A DNA stretch of 64,000 bases, from positions 1-64,000 of the forward strand of contig CAOJZU010000001.1 of assembly GCA_948466265.1 (NCBI GenBank). Reading direction: 5' to 3'. A program made the position numbers and the translations under genes. Within the stretch, counting starts at the first letter, position 1; the number at the start of each line of letters is the position of its first letter. The DNA is from an uncultured Clostridium sp. GTDB lineage: Bacteria; Bacillota_A; Clostridia; TANB77; CAG-508. The notes under the pieces were generated by a model. The model had not been told where the DNA came from, searched no databases, and was given only the letters and a program-made list of their open reading frames with translations. This document shows, in pieces, positions 52,177-63,139 of this stretch.

Positions 52177-52205
52177 TTGTTTTTTTGGTAAAAATGTAAT
52201 ATAAT
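52177..52205 (+). promoter_or_regulatory. Promoter of the NRPS operon
   Basis: TTGTTT, 17 bases, TATAAT, 36 bases before the first NRPS ATG. The two NRPS genes share the same leader GGGGGCTAA just before the start codon. Confidence 0.65.
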
Positions 52206-52241
52206 GGTAAAGTATATAGCAAAAAATGGGGGCTAATATAA

Positions 52242-55165
52242 ATGAAAAAGGATGTATCTGGTATAAAAAAGCCACAGGAAGCACTCGTGCTTACTGAAAA
52301 TTATTTTAATAATCGCTTTGTATCTAGCAGAGATTTTCTTACGGAAGCTAACTTTCAAGAGATTTCAAAAACTAAGTTAAAGGATTTTTATCCTCTAACT
52401 TTTTCTCAAAAAAGACTATATAATTCAAATAATAATTCTAATAGTACCACATTAGGAATCTTATTTGGCATAAAACTTGCCCCATCAAAGATTCAAAATA
52501 TATTAAATAAATTAATCGAAATACATTCTAGTCTTAGATATGTATTTCAATATATAGATGGAAAAATGGTAGGTTCTATTTTAGATAATCAAACTATAAC
52601 AATAGAAACTGAACGTTCTTCTTTTGATGTCCAAACATTAGTAGATAACTATTATAATACTTTTGATTTATTAAATGGACCTCTTATACATACTAAAATT
52701 GTATTCCTTGAAGGTGAATCAAGCCTTCTTTTATTGGATATTCATAATCTTGCATTCGATAAAATATCTATCAAAATATTCTTACAAGATTTCTTTAATC
52801 TATATAACGAAAAAGAAATAAATAAGCATAGCATGCAATATATCGACTATGCTTCTTTTGAATATGACTTCTTAAACTCTAATAAATCAAATTTATATGA
52901 CAAATTTTGGAAAGACAAGTTTAAAAACCAAGATTTTGCACTTCTTAATTTGCCATATGACTTTCCTTTATCTGATAAAAAATCATATGAGGGAGAAACA
53001 ATAAATTTAGAATTGTCAAAAGATTACTTAGAACAAATACAAAATATAGCAAAGAAAATTAATATATCAACCTACTCTGTGCTTTTATCTTGTTTATATA
53101 TTCTTTTATATAAATATACTAATAAATCTGATATCATAATAGGAATGCCTTTCGATGGAAGATGTTTCAAAGATTCTAATAATCTTACTCGGAAACTTCT
53201 CTAACAAAATAGCTCTAAATGAATATATAAGATCTGATATGAATTTTAAGGATTTTGCATTAGAATTAGATAAACATTCTGCAGAAGCTATTTCTCATGG
53301 AATCTATCCTTATGAAGTTTTAGAAAAAAATTTAAATTTAGATAAAAACAATTCTTTATTTGATGTAATGTTTGAGTTTATAAAAACTGAAACTAATGTA
53401 TTTGATATTGATAGTAATGAGATAAAAATTTTTACAAAAATGACTAATGAACATTATAACTCTAAACTATGTTTTAAAGTAGACTCTTCACTTTCTGAAT
53501 TAAGTTTAGAATTTAATAAAAATTTATTTAAACTATCTACTGCTAAAAGCATACTTTCTCATTATTTATTCATATTAAAACAAGTTATTAAAAATCAAAG
53601 TTTAAAAATTTCTGATTTTGAAATGATAACACCTGAAGAAATTAGACTTTTAGAAAAATTTAATGCAGAAAATGTTTCCACATATGTATTGGATAAAAAT
53701 ATGAAACTTGTTCCAATTGGTGTAACTGGTATAATTTATGAATGCTTATCTGATAAGGACAAAATAGAAAATAAAGATATAATTGATAATCCAATTTGTA
53801 AGGGTAAGATTTATAAGACTGATAATGTACGGCAAATGGACATTTGATGGAAAATTAGAAGTTCTTGGAAATGTTTCCGAATATAGTAAAAAATTTACTA
53901 CAAAATCTAAGTTAAATACCTCTTCTACTTTACAAAATAAAAATTATGATTTTCTAAAAACATATGATTATTCAAAAGTAGATAAAGTATTAGAAAGAAA
54001 TATTTCTCAAAACTTTAAGACCATTTCTAAAACTGATCCTCGGAAATTTACTTCTAATTCGGAGGAACTCGGATATCTTGGAGCTCACATTGCATATGAG
54101 TTTTTAACCCAGAATACTGGTAAACTCTATACTTTGATTAGGTCTAAAGATAATATACCTTCTAGATATAGATTTTTACAAGTACTTAGATTTTATTTTG
54201 GAGATAATTTTGTATCTAAAATTGAAGATAGAATTGAAGTTATATCAGGGGATATAACTATAAATAATACTTTTGGTGTTAATAAAGAAGATTTACGCAA
54301 AATAGCGAAAAGTATAAATACTGTAATTAACTCTGGCGCTCTTGTTAAACACTTTGGAAACAAAAATGAGTTTGAAAATATAAACGTTAATGGTCCTAAG
54401 AATATTATAGAGTTCTGTATGAAATATGGAAAAAGATTTTTACATATTTCTACTACTAGTGTATCAGGAACAGACAAAAAAGATACTATTGAAAACCAAA
54501 ATGTATTTTCTGAAAAGAATTTATATATTGGACAAGATTTCACAAATATATATGTTACAACAAAATATGAAGCTGAACTTGCAATTTTGGAAGCAATTTA
54601 TGATGGATTAGATGCTCAAATTTTAAGACTTGGAAATATAACAAATAGATATTCAGATGGAGTTTTTCAAAAAAATGTAAAGGATAATGCTTTTGCAAGT
54701 AGGCTTAAGTCTTTTATTGAAATAGGAGCTTTTCCTAAATATTTATTAGAACATGCTATTGAACTTACTCCTGTAGATTTAGCAGCAAAAGCAATTGGTA
54801 GAATTTTAAATCACTTGTCTGATTGTAATGTATTTCATATAATGAATACTATGCTTTTGCCTACTCCAGATCTTATAAACACGATGAATTCTATTGGAAT
54901 AGATATAATTCCTGTATCTGATACTTTAATGTATGACATTATAAATGGAATGCTTTCAAATGATGATAGGAAAAATGCTGTCTCTGGAATTATACAAGAT
55001 TTAAATAAAGATAAAAAACTTATATATACTTCTGGAACAAGACTTGATTTTGATTTTACTGAAAAATATTTGAAAGAATGTGGCTTTAAGTGGAAAAAGC
55101 TAGATAAGGTATATATCACAAAATATATGAATTACTTTAAGCGTATAGGCTTTATAGATTTCTAA
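52242..55165 (+). CDS. NRPS release protein: condensation domain, adenylation remnant, thioester reductase; five recoding sites
   Basis: 972 residues. Residues 1-470 are a condensation domain whose HHxxxDG motif is degraded to DIHNLAFDK. Residues about 488-545 match only the A8-like end of an adenylation domain (PIGVTGIIYE, YKTDNVGKWTFDGKLEVLGN); no A3 core and no carrier domain with LGGDS is present. From about 600 lies a thioester reductase with GNLLLIGGTGYLGAH and YVTTK (catalytic Tyr and Lys), which releases peptides as aldehyde or alcohol. Recoding sites: 53190, 53830, 54041, 54060, 54070. It looks like a terminal module that lost its A and T domains and works in trans with the next gene. 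Confidence 0.85.
54041..54072 (+). other. Three recoding sites in the NAD-binding motif of the reductase
   Basis: CCT C GGA AAT TTA CTT CTA ATT C GGA GGA ACT C GGA. Three +1 steps return to the starting frame, so the standard reading is open but gives PRKFTSNSEELGYLG; dropping the Cs gives PGNLLLIGGTGYLG, the Rossmann glycine motif. This site would be missed by ORF-length tests and is a clean check of the rule. Confidence 0.88.
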
Positions 55166-55183
55166 AATTAGGGGGCTAAATAA

Positions 55184-58100
55184 ATGAAAACTTATGATTT
55201 AACAAATCCTCAAGAATCAATATGGCAAATGGAAGAGTATTATAGTGGAACAAATATAAATAACATTTGTGGTACTGTAAATATAAAACAAGATACTGAT
55301 TTAGATATATTAAATAAAGCATTAAATATATTTGTTAAGAATAACAAAAGCTTCTTACTTAATTTTAAAGAAGAAAATGGAAAACTTGTGCAATTCTTTA
55401 CGGAAGCTGAAGATATAGACTTTGAAAGAGTTTATTTGAAAGATTATACAGCAGTTAAAAATTTAGCAGAAGAAATTTCAGAAAAGCCTTTTGATATTTA
55501 CGGAAAAAGGCTTTACAATTTTATCTTATACAAACTAGAAAATGGTTATGGTGGATTTATAGTTCTTACACATCATATTATTTCTGATGGTGCAACACTT
55601 GCTATGGTTGGAACCGAAATCCCTGAAAATTACAGAAGACTAATTTCAGGCGAAGAAATAGAAAAAAAGGAATATTCTTATGAAGAATACATACAAGATG
55701 AAATAGAATATATGAAAAGTCCTAAATTTAAAAAGGATGAAGAATACTGGAACACTTTATATTCTGATGTTCCAGAGGTTGCAAGTATACCTAGTACTAA
55801 ATCTAAAGGTAATTTAGATTTTAACGGATCTGCAAAAAGGAAAGGATTTTCAGTAGGAAATAGACTTAGTGGTAAAATATCTAAATTCTGTGAGAAATAC
55901 CGAATTTCAAACTTTAACTTCTTTATGGCAATATATGCAATTTACTTAGGTAAAATCTGTGATTTAAATGATTTTGTAATCGGAACGCCTATTTTAAATA
56001 GAGCAAATTTTAAGGAAAAACATACTGCTGGTATGTTTATTAATACTGCTCCGCTTCGTATTAAATTAAATAGCGAGAATAGCTTTGTAGATTTTGTAAA
56101 GCAAATATCCAGTAGTTCTTTAAGTATGCTTAGATATCAAAAATACCCATATCAAATGCTCCTTGAGAATCTAAGAAAAAAAGATAAAAATTTGCCTGGT
56201 TTGTTTGATGTAATGCTGTCATTTCAAATAACAAAAGCTCATGACAAAAATATAGAAATACCTTATGATGTAGAATGGCTTGGAACTTCTACTATTTCTG
56301 ATGGTTTATCTATTCATCTTCACTATACTAATGGTGAAGATACTTTAAATATTGATTATGATTATCAAACTGGAAAATATTATGAGCAAGATATAGATAG
56401 TATGCATTTGCGTATCTTGCATATTGTTAAGCAAGTTTTAGAAAATGAAGAAATTATACAAAATGATATTGAAATTGTAACTCCTGAAGAAAAAAATAGA
56501 ATTTTGAATGAGTTTAATGATACTTTTTTAGATTATCCAAAGGATAAAACAATTATAGAATTATTTGAAGAACAGGTAAAAAAGACACCTGATAATATCG
56601 CTGTTGTCTATGAAAATAAAAAACTTACATATAAGGACTTAAACGAGAAAGCAAATATGTTAGCACAAAAATTGATTGTTAATGGCATTCAATATAAAGA
56701 TGTTGTTTCAGTCCTTCTTCCTCGCTCTATTGAGCTTATTATAAGTATTTGGGCAATTTTAAAATGTGGTGCTATATATATGCCAATTTATGTAGATTAC
56801 CCTGACGATAGAATTAATTATATGGTAAAAAATAGTAATGCAAAAGTTGTTTTAACAAACTCTGCATTAAAAAACAAACTTGTATCTACTCCCTCTATAA
56901 TATTAGATGACTTTAATGATATTAAGCCTGCAAATTCTCCAATTAGTACAGTTAGTAATCCTTGCGATATTGCATATATTATATATACTTCTGGTTCTAC
57001 TCGGAAAACCTAAGGGAGTACAAATTACAAATAAAAATTTAAATAATTTTGTTCATTCCTTTGACAGTTATTTTGATGGAATTACAGATAAAGATAATTT
57101 CCTATCAACCACTAATATATCCTTTGACGTTAGTATTTTTGAGATATTTCTTCCTTTACTTAAAGGTGCAAGCTTAGTATTATATAATGAAGAATTGATT
57201 AAAGATATTTTGAATTATTGTGATTATATTGTAGAGCATAAAATTACAGCTTTATACATCCCTCCAAATATTTTAAATGAAGTTTATTTTATTTTGAAAG
57301 ATAATAAAAATCTAAAAATTAATAAACTTTTAGTTGGTGTTGAAGCAATTAGACAGGATACTCTAGATAAATATTTCTTGCTTAACCCTGATATGAATAT
57401 AATAAATGGTTATGGCCCTACGGAAACTACTATTTGCTGTACGGCTTTATCTTATAAAAAGAACCTAAAATTAGATACTGATATTGTACCTATTGGAAAA
57501 GCTCTATGTAATAACAATATCTATATTTTAAGCAAAGATAAAAACATTCAGCCTATTGGAATTCCTGGAGAGTTATATGTTACAGGTGATGGTGTAGGTG
57601 CAGGTTATATAAATAATCAAGATGAAACAAATAAAAATTACCTTCCAAACATTTTTGATATTTCTTCTGAAAAGATGTACAAGACAGGGGACATAGGAAA
57701 ATGGAATGAAAATGGAACTATTAGTCTTGCCCGGAAGAAAAGATAGTCAAGTTAAAATCAATGGTTTCCGTATAGAATTAAATGAAATAAACAATGTGTT
57801 AGCTAAATTTGATAATATTAAAGAATGTACTACAATTATTTTAGAAAACAAAAATAAGAAAATAATTTGTTCTTATTTAGCATCAAAAAACGAAAAAAGT
57901 ATAGATGAAAGTATAATTAGAAATTATTTAAAGCAATCCTTACCATACTATATGATACCAACATATTTTGTACAAATGAAATCTCTACCTTTAACTACAA
58001 ATGGAAAAATAGATAAAAAAGCGCTTCCATCTCCAATACAAAAAAATAAATACAAAATGTCTATTCCTAAAAACGCCATTGAAGAAACTCTACTTGATAT

Positions 58101-61100
58101 ATTTAAAAGCACTTTAAATATAGAAGATATTAGCACTATGGATAGCTTCTTTAGTTTAGGAGGAGACTCTCTACTTGCAATTAAATTAATCATTCAAATA
58201 AAAGAGAAATTCAAAATAAAAATCAGAATTCAAAGTTTATTTGATAATCCTACTATTTGTCAACTTGCAGAATTGATTTCAAATAGTAAGAATCATTCAA
58301 ATAATTCAGACTTGCTAACAAAGGTAGAAGTAAAAGATTTTTATAACCTTTCGTCTGCCCAAAAAAGAATATATTATTCTTCTAAAATTGCAGGCGAAGA
58401 CACTATTTTGTATAATACGCCAGGTGCTATAGTATTTAACAAAAAACCTGATATTAAAAAGTTAAATGAGTGTTTTAAAAAATTAATAAAAAGACACTCT
58501 AGTTTACGTACATATTTTGAAGAAATAAACGAAGGTGTTTACCAAAAAATTGCTCCTTCTTTATCTTTTGAACTTGAGGAAATAGAAATCAGAAATAAAA
58601 ATTTAAATGAAATCATGGAAGAATTTGTAAAGCCATTTAATTTAGAAAAAGCTCCTTTATTCCATACATGTTTTATTAATAGTGAAGATAAATCTTTACT
58701 TCTATTTGATATGCACCATATTATCTGTGATGGAGCTTCTCTTTCTATATTTACAAAAGAGTTGTCAGATTTGTATAATGGTAAAAATGTATCTGATTTA
58801 TCTTTTAATTATATTGATTATGCTGAATGGGAATTTAAAAATTTGCAAAATGGTAAATTTAATGAAAATAAAGACTATTGGATAAATCAGTTTAAAGATA
58901 ACATTCCCATATTAGATTTACCTACTGATTATGTAAGACCTAGTGTTCAATCTTTTGAAGGTGCTAAGATATATAAAAATATTGATAAAGTACTTGCAGA
59001 TAAAATTTTAGGTCTATCTAAAGAATTAAATGTTTCACCTTATATGCTATTACTTGCATCTTACTATGTTTTATTACATAAATACTCAAATTCTGAAGAT
59101 ATCATTGTAGGATCACCTGTAGAAAATAGAAATATTCCTGAGATATCAAATATGCTTGGTATGTTTGTAAATACTCTTCCTCTAAAATGCCATATTGAAA
59201 ATGGGATTTCTTTTAAAGATTTCTTAAATACTGTAAAAAGTAATTGTATTGCCGCTTTCGATAATGCAATATATCCATTTGACAAATTGGTAAATGATTT
59301 AAAAATCACAAGAGATACAAGCAGAAGTCCATTATTTGATACAATGTTTATTTATCAAAATGCTGGTATTTCTTCTATATCTTTTGATGGTATTAAATCA
59401 GAAATATTTACTCCAGATACAAATATTTCTAAATTTGACTTTTCTTTGGAAGTAATTCCTCAAGATAATGGAGAATTTGATTTAAACTTTGAATATTGTA
59501 CTAAATTGTTTAAAAAAGAAACTATTGAAAGATTATCTACTCATTTTATAAATATTGTAGAACAAATCATAGATAATTCTGAAACTAATATTGAAGATAT
59601 TGATATTCTATCAAAAGAAGAAAGGCATAAAATTTTATATGAATTTAATAATACAGAAAGAGAATATCCAAGGAATAAAACAGTTATTGAATTATTTGAA
59701 GAACAAGTGAAAAAAACTCCTGATAATATTGCTCTTGTTTTTGAAGATAAAAAGATGACTTATAGTGAATTACACCATAAAGTAAACGCTCTTGCTTTTT
59801 ATTTACAAAAACAAAATGTAAAGCATGGAGATATTATTTGTATGCTTTTTGATAAGTCTTTTGAAATGATAATTTCTATACTTTCGGTATTAAAACTAGG
59901 AGCTTGCTATCTACCAATAGATATTACATATCCTAAAGATAGAATTGACTATATAATAAACGATTCAAAGTCTAAAATTGTACTAAGCACAAAAGATATT
60001 TCTTGCAACTTACCTTCTAGCATTTCTACATTGCATGTTGATTTAGATAATTCAGAAATTTATAATTCAAACGGTTCTTCTGTTAATGTTCCTTACTTTA
60101 ACTCTGAAGACATTGCATATATCATGTATACTTCAGGTTCTACTGGTAGACCAAAAGGTGTAATGGTTAAAAATATTAATGTAGTAAGACTTATAGAAAA
60201 TACTAATTTTATAAAGTTTTCTGAGCATGAAAGAATCTTGCAAACAGGTTCTATTGTTTTCGATGCTTGCACATTTGAGATATGGGCTGCATTATTGCAT
60301 GGTTTTGAATTATATATTATCAAAAAATCTGAGCTATTAGATGTTACTATTTTTGAGGAATACCTATTAAAAAACAAAATAACTATATTATGGCTTACTG
60401 CTCCTCTATTTAACCAGTTATGTGAAAGTAATCCTAATATGTTTAGTAACGCAAAATATCTATTAACTGGTGGAGATATATTATCTCCAAAGCATATAAA
60501 TATGGTTAGAAAAGGAAATCCAAATCTAACTATTATTAATGGATATGGACCTACTGAAAATACTACATTTTCAACTTGTTTTACTATAGATAAGACATAT
60601 GAAAAAACGATTCCAATAGGCAGTCCTATTGCAAATTCTACAGCATATGTTGTATCTTCTAGTGGTTCTCTTTTACCTATTGGTTTATCTGGCGAATTAT
60701 GGGTTGGTGGAGACGGCGTTTCTGCTGGATACTTTAATAACCCTGATTTGACAAATGAAAAATTTATTAAAAATCCTTTTGGATCTGGAATGGTTTATAA
60801 AACTGGAGATTTAGTAAAATGGCTTCCTGACGGAAATATAGATTTTATTGGCAGGATAGATAATCAAGTTAAAATTAGAGGTTTCCGTGTAGAATTAAAT
60901 GAGATTAATAATATATTCTCTAATTTTAATAATATAAAAGAATGTACTACTATTATTTGTGATGTGCAAAATAAGAAAACAATCTGCTCTTATTTCACAT
61001 CTAAGAATGGTAGTGAAATTAATATAAATACTATAAAAAGCTATCTAAAAAAATATTTGCCAAGCTATATGATACCAACATATATTTATCAATTAGATAA

Positions 61101-63093
61101 AATGCCTTTAACTGTAAATGGTAAAATAGATAAGAAGAAACTTTCTGTTTCAATTATTGAAGACAACAGAAAAACTAATCAGATTCAAACTAATACACAA
61201 GAAAAACTACTCGATATTTGGGTTGATTTATTCGATTTAGATAAGATTAGTATTGATGATAATTTCTTCAATCTTGGTGGAGATTCATTACTATGTATTA
61301 AATTAATAAGCAGAATCTATAATCAATTTAATACAAAAATAACTATGAAGCAACTATTCAATAATCCATCCATCAAAACTTTATCCGCAATAATAGATAG
61401 TTCATCAGAAAAAAGCAATAAAGCTACTATTACTATTCAAGAAGAAAAAAGTTTTTATCCTACATCATCAGCTCAAAAAAGAATATATTTATCAAGTAAA
61501 ATGGATGAAAATTCTACTTTGTACAATATCTATGGTGGTATTCTGCTAGACTCTATGCCAAACATCAATAAGCTTCAAAATGCTCTTAATACAGTTGTTA
61601 GAAGGCATGAGTCTTTACGTACATATTTTGAAATAATAAATAAACAATTAGTGCAAAAAATAGTAAACAATTTAGATGTAAAAATTACTATTCAAGACGT
61701 AAATACAAATAATCCTAACGAAATATTTTATATATATGTATCTAATTTTAATTTAAATAAAGTTCCTTTATTTAATATAACTCTGTTTGCACTACCAAAT
61801 GGAAAGGTACTCCTTATGCTAGATATACATCATATTATTTTTGATGGAACTTCTTTAAATAACTTTATACAGGAACTCTTAGATTCCTATAATGGTAAAG
61901 CTCTACCTGAACTTTCTATATCATATAAAGATTTTGCTGTATGGGAAAATAACATGCTAGAGACAAATGGATTTGAGGAAAGTAAAGAATTTTGGAATAA
62001 CCAGTTTACTGGTGATATCCCTATTTTAAACTTACCTGAAACATTTCCAAGACCTAAAATTAAAAATTATAATGGAATGACATATATTACCTATATTTCG
62101 AAAGATCTTACTCAAAAAATAAATATATTTGCTACCAAACATAACGTAACTCCATTTATGGTAATGCTTGCTTGTTACTATATTCTGCTAAACAAATATA
62201 CAGATAACGAAGATATAATTGTCGGCACTCCCACTTCTGGAAGGATTTATAAAGAATTAGAACCATTATTAGGTATGTTTGTAAATAGCATCCCTTTAAG
62301 AAATTCTATTTATCCTAATATAAAATTTGAAGACTTTCTACAAAATATAAAAAACTCTTGCGTTGATGCATTTGCACATCAGGACTATCCTTTTGATATA
62401 CTTGTAAATGACTTAAAATTAAAAAAGGACTCTAGCAGAAATTTATTATTTGATACTATGTTTATATACCAAAATGCAGGCATAAACTCACCAAAACTAG
62501 ATAGTTTACATTCAGAATATATTACTCCACTCTCTACCACTTCTAAGTTTGATATATCTTTAGAGGTATTGCCTGAAGACGGAAAATTAACATTATTCTT
62601 CGAATATTGTACTAAATTATTTGATGAAATATTTATAGGAAATTTTGCTAAATCTTATGAAAATATACTTAATATCATTTTAGATAAGCCTGAAATATTG
62701 ATTAAAAATATTCCTATTATCGAAAATACTGAAAATAATTTGTCTGATTTTAATAAAATAGAGCTAGAAAACAAAGAAGATTTAGAACTACTTGAAAATA
62801 AAATTGCTTCAAACGTATTTTCTAGTTTTACAAATGAAAAGAGTTATGATACAATATCTGTATCTTCTAATAATGCTATAGAAAAACAGGTTGCAGATGT
62901 ATTTAAGAGGTTGCTTCCTGTATCTGATATTGGACCTGACGATAATTTCTTTGATTTAGGAGGAGATTCTTTGTCTGCTGTTAATTTACAGATAGAACTT
63001 TTAAAATCAAACTTTAAAATTACATATGCAGATATTTTTGAATATCCTACAATTAAGGAATTAGCACAAAAAATTTCGTCCAACACAAATTAA
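55184..63093 (+). CDS. Nonribosomal peptide synthetase C-A-T-C-A-T-C-T, two recoding sites
   Basis: 2,635 residues. C1 1-440 (THHIISDGA), A1 443-950, T1 965-1040 (LGGDSLLAI), C2 1050-1480 (MHHIICDGA), A2 1485-1990 (YTSGSTGRPKG, NGYGPTENTT), T2 2000-2070, C3 2089-2520 (IHHIIFDGT), T3 2566-2635 (LGGDSLSAV). Recoding sites 57002 (TSGSTGKPKG, the A3 motif) and 57732 (LAGRKDSQVKING). A2 pocket residues read D-A-F-W...G-G-T-F, close to the valine code; A1 reads D-V-F-Y...G-I-C, not assigned. An N-terminal C suggests an acylated first residue. The final C-T has no A domain. The remaining 5.3 kb has no recoding site. Confidence 0.9.
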
Positions 63094-63139
63094 TATTTCT
63101 TAACAAACGAAAAAACAAATGAATATACGGAGGAAAAAT

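Noticed and set aside
995..57735. Mass pseudogenisation of the broken genes
   Set aside because: The affected set includes essential genes such as dnaE, dnaX and ispH, all breaks have one form, and every family motif is preserved on both sides of each break.
22471..57735. Random sequencing indels
   Set aside because: Random indels would include deletions, other bases and homopolymers in all frames. Only one homopolymer case (46303-46309) was found against 89 identical C insertions before in-frame glycine codons.
56514..59760. Long direct repeats between the two NRPS modules (TVIELFEEQVKKTPDNIA segments)
   Set aside because: They are homologous adenylation-domain starts of adjacent modules, expected from module duplication rather than a separate repeat element.
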